A DNA stretch of 64,000 nt from Picocystis sp. L7. Its lineage: Eukaryota > Chlorophyta > Picocystophyceae > Picocystales > Picocystaceae. This document shows positions 28,801 to 39,103 of this stretch, piece after piece. The stretch spans positions 558,001-622,000 of the forward strand of contig QXJR01000003.1 in the NCBI GenBank assembly GCA_020975725.1, given 5' to 3'. The position numbers were made by a program, and so were the translations under genes. The notes under the pieces were generated by a model. It saw only the letters and a program-made list of their open reading frames with translations. It searched no databases and was not told the DNA's origin. The stretch's first letter is position 1. Every line of letters starts with the position of its first letter.

Positions 28801-31147
28801 AGCTGTTCTCTTCCAAGTGAACGCTTTGCACAGATGATCTGATCTGTACTAAGCCATAGCTCTCGTCATACTTAGGTGAGCTGGGCCTTGCTGGGGGCGA
28901 TAAAAAGGTTTTATCTGTGCATTCTGCCGAGGGGTTTTCTTTATGATGGTTTGCTTCACCGCGTAGCCAAACCTGAGCCTCGCCTACTCGAGGTGGGCCT
29001 TTCACTATGGCAAGCGGATAAATTTGACTTGTTCCAACAACTGGAGAGTTGTGTGGGGATGCATTCATCCGCCAAACCTCTATGGCACATACATGTGATC
29101 TGACAAAAGGCTTCAGCTCGACAACTTTGGATGTTCTCACAGAGAAAGATTTGCCAGCAACAGTAATGGGGTAGTCTGGCGCATCCGATGGGTTGCTGTA
29201 AAATGGTGGCACGGGTGGTGCAACTTTAAAGTCAGATCGCAATTCCTCACCAAGACGCGGGGGCTTCCTGTCATTCAATCTGATGGCCACAGGAATAGTT
29301 TTCTGAGACTCTGCCTGTGAAAGCCCAGAGCTGCGTCCTTGAAAAAGAGCCTTGGAAGAATGGCCCAAATTCTTTCGTACTGCTGTGCTCCTTGAGCCAT
29401 ACAGCTGGCTGCGTTGGAACAGTCCAGGCATGACCGGTGCATTTTTTTGTGGTGAAAATGTGGGAGATTCTAGGTGAAAGCGTACTCGCTTGTGTGCACG
29501 CTGCATACCACCTACATCCTCGATATCCAATTCAGGTGTGAGAGGGGGACCCTCAGCAGCTGGAAAATTGTCCTCTTCAGCCCCTTCCTCTGGGACTTCT
29601 GCATTCGATTCATCTACTGGTGTGCTGCACGTGATAATATCATAAGCTTCAGCCTGTGAAGCTTGCCAGTAGTCTTCAACTTCGTCTTCAGAGTTAAAAT
29701 CATCTTGGTGTCTGGTGGCAGGATCAGCATCTGATTTAGGCTGTTTCTGATTCAGCTTATTCCTCTCCATCGCATCAGAATGTTCGTGCAGCCCGTCTTC
29801 ATCTTCACGTATCCACTCGAGCAAGTCTGCTAGCTCGCTGTCATCAGTGCTGTACCTGCATGGAGGCATTGTTTGGGCTTTTCTTTCTTGAGTGAGTTGT
29901 GTTATCAGCATGTTCGTATCAACGAGATCGTCAGGTCCTTCCATATCTTCTAAATCATTGAGTACATCCACGCTAAGAGATGCACCAATGGGTACAGTTG
30001 AGTCCCTGCTGTTTGCTGGTGGAGCGAGGGCAGCTAGCTGTGGGAAGGCGGAGACAGATGGGAATAGCGACCTGTTCTCTACCAATGCACAACGAAAGGC
30101 CTGGCAAACAGATTCTTCAACGTGTGGAATCAAAGGCTCAGGCGATCGGCCTGCAAAGTCGTGCCAGAGCTTGGTCTTACGTTCTGGAGGAGCTATACCA
30201 GCAGCAAGGCAACGTCTGCGCTCATCTTCCCACAGCAGCCCTAGGGAAGGGAGAATGGGATTGTCATCTTCTCCAGATTCTCCTCTCTCCCCATCTTTGC
30301 TGAGCATCTTTCTCTTATCCCAAGAGTTGGCGATTTCCTGTGACAGGACATCTACCTCAAGCTCACACGAAGCTTGTCGAGGCATGGTGTGTGGTGGATG
30401 CCATCTCCACGCTTCTGGTATGTTGGCAGCGGTCCATTGAGTACCGAATTCTACTGGGCTGGTACTAGGAGTGCAAATTGTTTCATCCTGCAAAGGAAGT
30501 GGTGGCCGAAAGCGAGGATGTGCAAGCTCGATGAAGTCCATTCCATGCAGGTTGAAATCCAGTGCAAATTGCATGAGGAATGGGATGTGGGCTTCGTACG
30601 GTGTGTATGCTACATTCAGCACACTGCCTCCCCGCAGGACTGCAGCTAGACGCGATGTAGCGGAAGGATTGAAATACACAATTTTCACGAACAGGGACTC
30701 TTGACTATGGTACCCATAGAAAGGGGTAGCACGGACCAAGGAGACCTTGGCAATATGTCTCCTTCTACGCTTCCTGTCGTGGCCCGGGCAATCTTGCATG
30801 GAAGAGTCTACCGTGACTTTGTTACCCTGTGCGTCTAGAGCCAAGCTTCCATCTTCGGTGGCAGAAACAGCAAGATTCATGGCTGTTTCCAGTGCAAGTG
30901 CGAATTGGTTGAGCTGCTTCCTTGCCGCTGATGGTGCTGGAGGCCAGTCCTTTTGGTACTGCACATACATGTATGGCAGAACTCCATGCACGTGGACGCA
31001 CACCTTTTGCTTCCCAGGCGTCGGTCCGAACACACGTATCACTGGTAGCACCAGTTCCTCCTGCTGATCCATCCCTTGTCGGTTGTAGGGCATCGCACGC
31101 GTCGGCTTGGCCATATAATAGTCGAACGCGACCGCCTGAACCTTCAT
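25829..31147 (-). CDS. REV3: DNA polymerase zeta catalytic subunit REV3
   Basis: 1772 residues from the ATG at 31147, where KVQAVAFDYYMAKP matches the conserved REV3 start; the frame is open to 31354 and an ATG at 31189 is possible. N-terminal domain with VIRVFGPTPGKQKVCVHVHG and YEAHIPFLMQF, a long acidic central region (about 29-30.3 kb), a degenerate exonuclease domain, and a B-family polymerase core: FESLYPSLMIAYNLCYS (about 27490-27545), YGDTDSLFVHF (about 26930-26965) and KKRYVG. The C-terminus has one Cys cluster (ACASC...CRSFFCPVLHAR) like the iron-sulphur CysB site; the upstream CysA zinc site is not evident. Pol zeta extends from damaged primer ends in translesion synthesis. Length is close to plant REV3 (about 1890). 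No intron. Confidence 0.95.
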   Translation of the reverse strand: MKVQAVAFDYYMAKPTRAMPYNRQGMDQQEELVLPVIRVFGPTPGKQKVCVHVHGVLPYMYVQYQKDWPPAPSAARKQLNQFALALETAMNLAVSATEDGSLALDAQGNKVTVDSSMQDCPGHDRKRRRRHIAKVSLVRATPFYGYHSQESLFVKIVYFNPSATSRLAAVLRGGSVLNVAYTPYEAHIPFLMQFALDFNLHGMDFIELAHPRFRPPLPLQDETICTPSTSPVEFGTQWTAANIPEAWRWHPPHTMPRQASCELEVDVLSQEIANSWDKRKMLSKDGERGESGEDDNPILPSLGLLWEDERRRCLAAGIAPPERKTKLWHDFAGRSPEPLIPHVEESVCQAFRCALVENRSLFPSVSAFPQLAALAPPANSRDSTVPIGASLSVDVLNDLEDMEGPDDLVDTNMLITQLTQERKAQTMPPCRYSTDDSELADLLEWIREDEDGLHEHSDAMERNKLNQKQPKSDADPATRHQDDFNSEDEVEDYWQASQAEAYDIITCSTPVDESNAEVPEEGAEEDNFPAAEGPPLTPELDIEDVGGMQRAHKRVRFHLESPTFSPQKNAPVMPGLFQRSQLYGSRSTAVRKNLGHSSKALFQGRSSGLSQAESQKTIPVAIRLNDRKPPRLGEELRSDFKVAPPVPPFYSNPSDAPDYPITVAGKSFSVRTSKVVELKPFVRSHVCAIEVWRMNASPHNSPVVGTSQIYPLAIVKGPPRVGEAQVWLRGEANHHKENPSAECTDKTFLSPPARPSSPKYDESYGLVQIRSSVQSVHLEENSSSEEEPSERPCLISSLPSNLPAAGRRYSSPLHVSSMGKNRPSCASDGQKKPGRSVSQTESPYSTNDSSQQGLAHTGLAGSISLLTIASIEIFATCRVGKLPDPSRDAVHCVALCVYEPGTSCDELRTTGPGTNTHLYLSVYDDNSEYLQKIMKRKGYFSDTVTDTKAVLSEEELLWQTAETLRSVDPDVLVGFDLERDSLGYLCERAEKLQLPRSFLQAISRAPSMQAATTFSSKGNSIPCLSLGGGLGGGGGPDEAFGSVPSSSTWCPGRVVLNLWRIFRSSISTLRSFSLHACAKELLRMKVPTFASQPWPGRTEARIHLVGNALFRAKINLSMLIASGSLPRAAELARVLGLDIASVFTRGSQRRVEAVSSRLLRAAGYLPPSPSAAQVAGQPAMVQLPLVMEPEAGAYEHPVAVLDFESLYPSLMIAYNLCYSTALGQEEAWAGDKASFSSTWSIGCASIPAPTIEPKWEEDGIVVSPSRSAFVPRTVRVGVLPRMLSEILSTRRMTKAAAKRIHVPMQSDVTTPSASESTWTPARQSFADTKALAARLDGQQLALKLLANVTYGYTAAGFSGHMPMAELADAIVSFGRAAASAAKRRIESTPRWEAKVVYGDTDSLFVHFPGRTLEKAFQLAEEIADEITRSHLPPIRLKVDKVFMPCALIAKKRYVGMAATCVGEKPAFDAKGIETVRRDTCPYAAYALERCLRIFFASRDLSRVRRCAQRAFSRALSGTGRMQDYILAKEVRAGGQYRGTRPPAAVVAAKRTARDPQDRALRGERVAYVVVAGAPGSRLVDRVSPPEDLFLPSQTVGAGGPSGSHPVVLDVEEEEEEEGVVPETGRHGNSLARRHVPLQLHGMYYASKQLAPALDRVFRLVGADVQAWLREAPRRPAHHRGWGSGGALPQLFARAVREGLDPRGVAQGDIEARANQIAMMLRRREAAARRWRARRACASCIAAARCSTVDARAPTACRSFFCPVLHARYDPGH

Positions 31148-31392
31148 CCTTCCTCCAAGACCTTCTTTTCCACCTCGTTCCTCTCCCATGGTGCCTTCAG
31201 CGTCGGCTTTCAAGCATGGCGTCTGTCCTTGGACGAAGTCCCAAGTGTCGGACGAACCTACACCTGCAGAAGTGTACACCAAAGAAGAGGATCCCAACAA
31301 GGATGAAACCAGGTGCGGTTTCAAAAGGAAGTCAGGGTAGTAAACAGATCGCAATTGTTATGGAAGGAGGACTTCCAATCCATCCCCCAACG

Positions 31393-31398
31393 TTTATT
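31393..31398 (-). terminator. AATAAA poly(A) signal of the importin gene
   Basis: AATAAACGTT on the minus strand, 43 bp past the stop; same context as the DRAP1 and LanC signals. It lies about 250 bp upstream of the REV3 start, so the two same-strand genes are tightly packed. Confidence 0.55.
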
Positions 31399-31440
31399 TA
31401 ATCACGGTGCCAAATGAAAGCAGTGGCACAGGTTGTGTCC

Positions 31441-34400
31441 TCATGACAAAAGGGCAGACAAGACGGCATCCCGAGAGCGCGAACTGCGGCGGCAGAGGAT
31501 TGCAAACTCCCACACACCTATCATCAACTGCTCTACTCGGATGGCCTGGCTTACAGCAGCGCTGATGCAGCTAGCAAACTGTTTGCATTCGTCTTTATTG
31601 GCTGCAATGGACGGGACTTTCTCCAAAATTGTGCTAGCCCAACCGACAGCTTCCTGTCCAGCTACTAGCAAAAGGGTGTGCAACAAATCACCCAAATCCT
31701 CCAAGCGGTCCTCAGGAATGGCTCCAGCTATGGCCGCAAAGATTCTCAATATCAAAACCTCACCATTTCCAGGGGATAAACAAGCTTCTCTGGCCACACT
31801 CGAGAGCCACGGGACATCGGGGTCTGAGGGTCTTGTGATCGCTTTGAGCAGACGCTGCAAGAACAAAATGCTTCCAATATTCGCATCCTTGTGGTTCACC
31901 AATATGGCCACACGAGCAGCCTCCGCCAACGAGGGAAGCACCTTACCTTGCTCCAATAGCTGGGGAGCATAAGCAAGGCAGCGACCCGCAAGGGAAAAGG
32001 TATCATCTGCTACATCTGGATAGGTAGCGACAGCTTCTGCATCGGACAGAAGTTCGCAGGAAGTCTGTAGCATCTCACTTACCAATGCAGCTAAGGTTGA
32101 GGACTTCGTCTTGGAGAACGTCTTCACTAGCTCACTGGTAGCGTACAAATAGCAGGCATGACGGCCCAAGTGGTAGTGCCTGTGTAAAAACTCCAGTGAC
32201 GGGTGGAGTATATCGACTCCAAAGTCAGCTGCTCTTGCACTCGCCTTTGCAGCATACTTCACCACCCGACATGCATGTTCAGCAATGAGTTCATCCCCCG
32301 GGAGGGAGGTCAGCAATGCGTCGATACCGGGAAGTGCTTGCATGTATGCTGCTGATACACACGGCGTGCCACGTGAGCTTTGTACCGAAAAAACCGCTGA
32401 AAGAGGGTCAATGTAGCAAAACCATTGTCGGGGAGAAACTGCCTTTCCGCTCCTTGCCTCCTCCAAGCGCACGTTCAGTTGACCAAGGAGCATATCAGCT
32501 AGCCGCCTCAATGCCACCTCCTGCGCATCAGGCGGTAGACCAGCAATGACGAAACCCACAGCTTCAGAAATATGCAGCAGATTAGAAGCGTTCAGCCCTA
32601 AAGGCTTTGATTCTTTCTGTTCAGGGCCTTTGCAATCAACGAAACAAACGGTTTGCTGAAGAAGATGCAACAGGGCATCCAAAAACGTGCCAAGGTGGCT
32701 CCTACAGGATTTGCATATGTGCCTTATTGCTAGTGATGCTGCACCCGCAATATGCTGATTGTTCAAACGTTCGGAAAGTTTCTCCATTATGTATGCCGGT
32801 TGAGGTGCTCCAGATAAGTTTGATTCCAGGGCAAGAGCTATCCAATCGGCATAGCTGCCGATCACCATGGTGCTTGTGTGTGCCATACTATCCGGTACGT
32901 CAAGCAGGAGGGCAAGGTTCAAAATGGAAGCAAATGTGGTATTCGTAGCAGAAGGAGAGCAGTCTGCCATCCAGCGGATGCAGTACATGATCGCTTCTGC
33001 ATTGCGCCAGTCGTAACTTTCCCCTCTCTCTATCGCAACTGCGATTTCCTGAAGAGGGCTAGCTAGCAGTGATATAATAGTGTCCCCCCCTAGGATCATA
33101 CCAGCAGCACGTAGCGTCTCTGCTACTGATTCACACCCAAACTTGAACTCAGACTTTTGGTCCGGTCTCCAACTCTCAAAATCATCTGGTTCTTTCACAC
33201 AAAAACATATATACTGCACCAGTCTAGAAAAGATCGGCTGGAAGAACTTTATTTGCGATTGTTGAGACCTTGGCTGAGCATCCAGCACTTCTTCAGACAA
33301 GATCTGCCAAAACTGAAAGCTCATCGCACACACATTGTTGTTTGGGTGGGCTGCAATATCGATCAACGCTTCCAAGAGCGGGGTCACCTCTGGCGTTCCT
33401 GTCACCACCAGGGGCATAAAAGTCTCGCCAAGTTCAGCAAAAAGACTTGCAACACCTTTCAGAACTTCTTCATCTATTTCTGCAGGTTCCTCTTGTTCTG
33501 CGGCACGAGCATTTCCTGTCTTGAGTAGCGGACGCAAAGACACTATCGCTGCAATCACTCGTGTGGTAAGAGAGCGTTGCTCCTCCAGGATCCGTCCGTC
33601 TTCATCCGGCTTGCAGTACCAAATCAGCTCGACAGTACAAGCTACAGCTGCATCAAAAAGAGAATCCTCCTGCAAGCCTTGGAGCGCAGCTTCCGTCAGA
33701 GGGTGCTCAGAGATGAGCGCCATGTCAATAGTTAACCCCTGGTTCACCTTTAGCCAAGATGCATAAGCTTCCAACAATTTCTCAACCTCTCTCGCAGAGC
33801 TTGAAGCCGCACAGTATCTTGCGAGAACGTGTACAGCTTCGACACCACTCATGATCACTTCCTTGTAAAAATCCCGCCTTCGTGCTGGTCTGAGGCAAGA
33901 AGATGGGTTGAAGGCTTCCTGAGGAAGGATCTTCAAAAATTCGAGGGTGGCATGCTTGGCTGAATCCCCTCCTGCAGCATTTGCTTGCATCAGGTACCAT
34001 TGGAGTGCATTTCTACCATCCCATATGCGCTGCGTGTTTGAAAAGCTAGCCACTGCAACCAGTGCGAGACAGAGCTGTGTCCGGACTAACCCATCTTCCG
34101 CCCCCAGGTTGAACAATAGACCAGTGATAGAGTTACGTAACGACAGCACGGATTCTTCCGGCAGGTCTTCTAGCTCGTTTTGACACTGAGACGAATGTTC
34201 GTAGGATTCATCTTCGTCAGCTTGGTTTCAGTCGCTACTCGGAGCATCGTTTGTCCTCGATTGTCTTCCTACCTTGGTCCTCAACGTCAACGCGCAGAAG
34301 TACTTGGCCTCTTGGGGTGAAGACGGATCATGCAAAACCGAATCCACGATCTGTTGCGTGGCGATACTGGTCAGTGTCGTACATTTTATTCGCCAATGTC

Positions 34401-34543
34401 GGCGATTCGAGGACGGATCCGCCTACCTGCCACGCTTCCACGGCCTTCTGAAAGGCAGACAGCCATTGGTCGGCACCTTTCCTCGCGTTCTCGTCCTGCT
34501 GGTGGTAGAGGGTGTCCAAAGCACGCAGCAGATCCTCGCGCAT
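31441..34543 (-). CDS. TNPO3: transportin-3 / Mtr10-like importin beta family receptor
   Basis: Three exons on the minus strand, 34543-34427, 34350-34273 and 34185-31441, 979 residues. Introns of 76 and 87 nt (donors GTAGGC and GTAGGA) have CTGAC at 34374-34370 and 34220-34216; all joins are phase 0. The spliced N-terminus (LDTLYHQQDENARKGADQWL, then FQKAVEAWQ, then EAKYFCALTLRTK and ELPEESVLSLRNSI-like segment) is the Cse1-like start of the TNPO3/IPO13 group. The rest is HEAT-repeat helices such as ARYCAASSSAREVEKLLEAY. TNPO3 imports SR splicing factors; yeast Mtr10 imports Npl3 and affects tRNA transport. Human TNPO3 is 923 residues. Cargo here is inferred from family only. Confidence 0.9.
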
Positions 34544-34619
34544 CGCGCTTTCGGAGCGCGCGGTGCCTTGCTGCTTTCGCTGCGAATGACGACTCCAAGG
34601 TCTCGAACTCGTACTAAAC

Positions 34620-36180
34620 TCGACAGTTAAATGATGGGCGAAAAGCGAGCACTTGCATATCCCCTAATGCAAGGCCCACCACATCCTAGCTTCTCGGTTC
34701 TCTCTTGAGGACGGATCACAAACTACGTGCCCCATTGGTTTCCGAAGAAGAAGGCAATCAGAGCGATATGCACCTCGTGCCTTGCACGTCAACCCTACGA
34801 TGTGAAGACATGCACCGTTGTCACCTCTTAGCCAACCCAATACACACTCACTTCCTAAAAAGACTCGATATAAAGGCGCAAGATCGGTTTGACGCTCCTT
34901 GTACTTTTCGTTGTAGACACCATGAAGTTTTAGCTTGTGCATCTGCAAAGCAAATTAGCCCGCGATGCATGATATTCATCGACTGGTGCGATCTTCACAC
35001 GTCTTTGCAAATTGAGTAGATCCTTCCTATAGGATCCAAAACGAAGCTCCGTGACAATTTTATTTGACACCCTCCCAATCATCAATGCCCATGCAAGATT
35101 GGGGCGCGCACGTGAGCCTTCTAGAGGACTCTCGTAGGAGATGGAGAGGACGATTGCAATGAGATGGAAAGAGGACAATGGAGATGGGAAAGCAAGAGGA
35201 AACGCACGGAGGGACTAGAATCAGCCGAAAAAGGGAGCGAAGAAGTATGGAAGAGGGACTGCTTGTTCCTAGCACACCTAATTATACATCATTTACTATC
35301 AAGAGAGTGATGGACGACGAAAGAGGACCTGCATGGCACCACAAACGTTAAGGTGGGCAATGGATATGGTGAATAACATGATGAACAGGTCGATTGGATG
35401 CTTGTGGTAGCTTGTCCTCGCCACATCCATTCGTGAAGCACGAGATTTGGGTCACATTTGGAGCCTCGAGGGAAAAAGATGTAGGCATAGTAGAACTACA
35501 TGGACAAGCTTTGGGAAGTCGAGCGAGGAAAGGTTTATGAAATACTTCGACAATGTCTCCATGTGCTCGATTGGATGGGGGCGAAAGAATTCGCTTGGAG
35601 AGATGATATGCTCGACCATGAAGAAGAAGAAAGATGATGCAATCGAATGCCCGATTCATTTACGATTTGTTCCATTTTTCTTCTACAAGCGCCTTGAGCT
35701 TTGCTTGCTCAATTTTGCGCCACGGCAGCGATGCCAAACATCGCATTAGACAAACACATGAAAAACACTTGTCCACCAACGTAAGGCCTTTATACGAAAA
35801 AACCGCAGGAATCCAACCGTATAATGACTTGGACATCGCAAGGCAGAATAAAGCAATGAATATGCCATGCACAAAATAAAAGTTTGTCGATGCTTGCATA
35901 CAAGTTCCGCGACGAATTGCCCTTATGCGCCATAAAATTAGTCACGTTGCGCTCGCATTGCGGTCAACAACGATTTAAGATCATGCAAACCTCAACAAAA
36001 TCCTTCTCCGATAGGTCTTGATGTTGTGGCGTACCTTTTTGCTACCAATGTAAGCTCGAGTATTGTGAGAGATATCATCGCATAAACGAAACAATAGGCA
36101 AACGTACAATAGTCCCTAGTTTCTTCAAATACAAGACTCCCCGTGCATTCACTAGCCGGAATAGATATGACCTATTGGTT
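34620..36180. other. AT-richer island without recognisable gene
   Basis: About 1.5 kb of visibly lower GC than the flanks, with many short broken frames on both strands and none longer than about 100 residues. Fragments look once-coding but match nothing I can name. The tract resembles the 59.4-64 kb region in composition, so a decayed mobile element is likely; no ends or target duplication could be set. Confidence 0.45.
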
Positions 36181-36535
36181 TTCCCCTCACCTCGATCGGG
36201 TGTGAACTCGGACGTGGGACGTGCTCTTTCCTTGGGCGTTTTTTTGAACCTTCTTTGGCCTTACGTGCAGTCCTTTTCCTCCTCTTCCCCATGCTCTTCA
36301 CAAGCATCTTGGGCGAAAGTGTTGGGTTCCAAGGTCCTCCTCTGTTGCGATGTCTACAAGTTGAGAAAGATTCCTACGCTCGCCACTCTAGGTCCAACTT
36401 ATTCCAACGATCGTTGGTGTGGATCTCTCACGTCCAATCTCTTTGCTCTTCGTTCTTCGATCGAGATCGCCTCCTCACTACTATGCATGCACTGGTCTTC
36501 GCTCCGATGGATGCAGTCTCCAGCGTGATCCAAGG

Positions 36536-36800
36536 ATGGACGGAAACGTTTCCGACATGGACACGCCCGCGAACGGCGCGATTGCCATCGACACCTTTGA
36601 GGCAAGAAGGCGGTGGATGTGAGATTGCACTTCTATCAACCTTGACCCGGCTGACTTCCATTCCATGGGTGAGTTGGAGGACGAGGACCAACTCGATTTG
36701 CAAGAAGTGGTGGCGAACTTGGGAGGCATTCGTACGAAGAATCAGCGACCGAAGCCAGGCGCATGCGCGTGTGCACGTCGAGATGTCGCTGGCTAGGAAC
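36536..36800 (+). other. possible exon(s) upstream of CCB4
   Basis: An ATG at 36536 opens a natural-looking 28-codon frame (MDGNVSDMDTPANG, then FEARRRWM). It meets a GTGAGA donor-like word at 36619, then CTGAC at 36651-36655. The same frame resumes at an ATG at 36665 (GELEDEDQLDLQEVVANLGG). The intron signals fit this genome, but available acceptors would shift the frame. It may be a 5' leader of CCB4, a separate small gene or a relic. Confidence 0.25.
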
Positions 36801-37608
36801 TTCTCGGGTGGGCATGGCGGTGCCGGATAGATGCAGGACAGCGCACAGACGCACGTTGAGATCGACGAAGTTGCCTGGGACGAGGTGTCGCGCTTCGGGA
36901 GGTCCTCCGGAAGAGGATTTCGTGCGTGCCAACGGCGATTTCTTCCGCGCGTTGCCGCTCGGGATCGGTGTTACTTCTTTCGCTTTCGTGCTCCTGAATC
37001 GCGCGGTTTCGGGATTGGGACTCGTGGCCGACGCTCGTAGCTCGCAGTCCCGCGTGGACGTGATCTGCATCGTCATGTCGGCCACGTTGGCCTTGACCGG
37101 ACTGTCTTGGCTGTCGCTCAAGCCGAAGGCGTTGGACGCGGTGGAACCGGATGGCGTGGACTGCCTGTGTTGGAGGGAATCTCTCGGAACGGAGGCGCGG
37201 CGGGAACTGCAGTGGGCGTGGGAATCGTTCCGAGACACGTCCAGGGTCAGAAGCATGGCAGTGTTTCACCAAGGCGAGTGCATCTTCCTGGCTGGGAAGG
37301 TCCCCACGGACACGTTTTGCGACGTGAAACAGGCACGAGCCGGTCCCGTCATCGAACGCACGATGGAAACCGGCCAACAGTCTTACTTGGCCAACTTGGT
37401 GCTGTATCCAGGCCGCGTCGAATTCACCTATTTTCCCAAGAACACCCAGGCCGTCCTTGTCCAGCCGATGGGAAATCAAGGAGCCATCGCCATGGGTGCC
37501 GACACCGTTCGTGGATTGACCGGTGCGGACCAAGCGTGGCTGTCCGTCATTGCAGACAAGCTAGAAGTGACGCTTCAAGACAGCGGTGGACGTCGCCGTG
37601 CCACGTAG
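36763..37608 (+). CDS. CCB4: CCB4, cytochrome b6f heme c-i assembly factor
   Basis: 281 residues from the ATG at 36763; residues 1-50 are Arg/Ser/Thr-rich, a plausible plastid transit peptide. Then two membrane helices at about 64-82 and 99-117 separated by LLNRAVSGLGLVADARSSQS, a signature shared with plant CCB4, followed by WLSLKPKALDAVEP, then WAWESFRDTS, QQSYLANLVLYPGR, NTQAVLVQPMGNQGAIAMG and RGLTGADQAWLSVIADKL. CCB4 works with CCB1-3 in thylakoid membranes to attach the covalent heme c-i to cytochrome b6. No intron seen within the ORF. The first exon could begin further upstream. Confidence 0.9.
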   Translation: MRVCTSRCRWLGTSRVGMAVPDRCRTAHRRTLRSTKLPGTRCRASGGPPEEDFVRANGDFFRALPLGIGVTSFAFVLLNRAVSGLGLVADARSSQSRVDVICIVMSATLALTGLSWLSLKPKALDAVEPDGVDCLCWRESLGTEARRELQWAWESFRDTSRVRSMAVFHQGECIFLAGKVPTDTFCDVKQARAGPVIERTMETGQQSYLANLVLYPGRVEFTYFPKNTQAVLVQPMGNQGAIAMGADTVRGLTGADQAWLSVIADKLEVTLQDSGGRRRAT

Positions 37609-37748
37609 CGGCACGGACGTGCGTCGGTTCAAGCACGTCCTTCCCGTTTCCCAACCTTTTTGTCCGATGCGTCATCTTCTTTCGCCGCTCGCTTCTCCCA
37701 ATGCTCCTTCGCACGGCGAATCCGACGCATCCGACGTCCATTTCTGCG

Positions 37749-37883
37749 TCAGTCAACGGCTCCTCCGTCGGACAAGCGCGAGGCGAGACAATCGCGCACC
37801 TCCAAGGCCGGCTTGAAGATGTAATAGCCGGACGCGATGCCTACGGCCGACGCGAAGGCGTAGCTGGCCGGATGCAGACGCAT
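37749..37883 (-). CDS. possible 44-residue membrane protein, unknown
   Basis: ATG at 37883. The sequence MRLHPASYAFASAVGIASGY is followed by a Tyr/Ile/Phe stretch and a polar tail, giving one membrane helix. The frame is open upstream to 38039 but without another ATG. Small mitochondrial or plastid one-pass proteins look like this. No poly(A) signal was found after it. Confidence 0.3.
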   Translation of the reverse strand: MRLHPASYAFASAVGIASGYYIFKPALEVRDCLASRLSDGGAVD

Positions 37884-39103
37884 GCCGTCTCCCTCCCACC
37901 GGTGCTCGATGCACCTGATCGGCCTGTTGCGCCTTTCGAGGCGATCGACGCGCACGTGAGTGTAGGCGAGGCGGCCGTTCTGGCGCAAGAATGCGTCTCG
38001 TGTGGATCCGCGACTGTACCTTCGGAGCGCGTTCGGCACGTCTCCGACGTCACGTGAAGCCGCAGGTGCGGTTCAGTGCGTCGCACCAGCTCCGAACGAC
38101 GCCAGGAGGCGCGCGTCGCAGGCGGAGGACGTGTTCGGACGTGGAAGCGAACGCGGACGTGTTCCGACGGACACGATCGGAACGTTTTCGGCACGCACGA
38201 CGGCTCCGAAAGCACGTGCGGTCGAGGGACGATCTGGACGCGTGGGCATCGTCCTCGTTGGATTCCGGATCCTTCGATCCAGGCTCGCGACGTGCATCGC
38301 GATCCGCTTCGCCGTGCACTTCGGCGTTTCGAACCAACCGAAGGTCTTTGCGTTTCGGGGAGGCTTCCTCGGTCGCAGGACGCGACGTCCGCGCTCGTGC
38401 GGTTGGTTCTGCGTCCTCTCTCATCCCGCCTGGTTCTTCGCCTGGCCAGGGAAGTGGGAGACCCACGTGCAAACGCTTGGTGTGGTCCTTTCCCGCCTCC
38501 ATGCCGCTACTTCCGTGTCGATGACACGTGGATCTCCACGCCCATCCCCCTGTGTTCTCCTGGGCGCCCACCCACACAGGGAGGAGGGGCCGAGTGGGGG
38601 AGGGATCCGGTTCGACCCGGAGGACGCATCGGACGAGGCACGGGATCGAACCCGAAGATCCCCGGGATCGAACCGGACCGTCCCCGATCAACCCGTCCGG
38701 TCTCGCAGGCCGATCCGTCCGATAAGGTTCGGGGTCTTCCTCCCCGGATCTCGCACGTCGACCAGGGTCCTCTCACCGCGTCTCAAACCCATCCCCTACC
38801 TGAGATCGATGTCCCAAAAACCGCGCAGGTTTTGAGACGCGCGTGGTTCGGCCGCCACCGGATAGCGGGGCGAGACACCCCGAGAGGGGAGGGGAGGGAG
38901 ACAGAGGGGGAGTAGAGGGAATCGAAGATCTATCGTTCGACCACCAGTCCGGTCGGCACAGTTCGCAACAGCAGCTCGCTTGCGACGCACCTCCGTTCCG
39001 AAAGACGTGCGTTCGACGTGACGTTGGGTTCCCGAGAGCGAGTGCACGCTTCCCTTGCCCTTCACGAGACAGGAAAACACGCCACGCGAAAGGAAAGATC
39101 GGC
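37884..39103. other. GC-rich spacer, promoter of Ycf54
   Basis: About 1.2 kb. Four or five frames are open for 150-280 codons on both strands, which comes from base composition (few T/A triplets) and not from genes: Arg, Ser, Pro and Thr dominate every frame. TTCGAAC/GATCGAACC words recur (38597-38690) but no tRNA cloverleaf fits. No gene is called. Confidence 0.35.

Noticed and set aside
38597-38690. TTCGAAC/GATCGAACC words resembling tRNA B boxes (also 13655-13670 and 21886-21900)
   Set aside because: No acceptor stem or anticodon arm can be drawn around them; the words are common in this GC-rich DNA.
37991-38915. Overlapping ORFs of 150-280 codons on both strands
   Set aside because: All frames are open at once and Arg/Ser/Pro-rich, the mark of base composition and not of genes.
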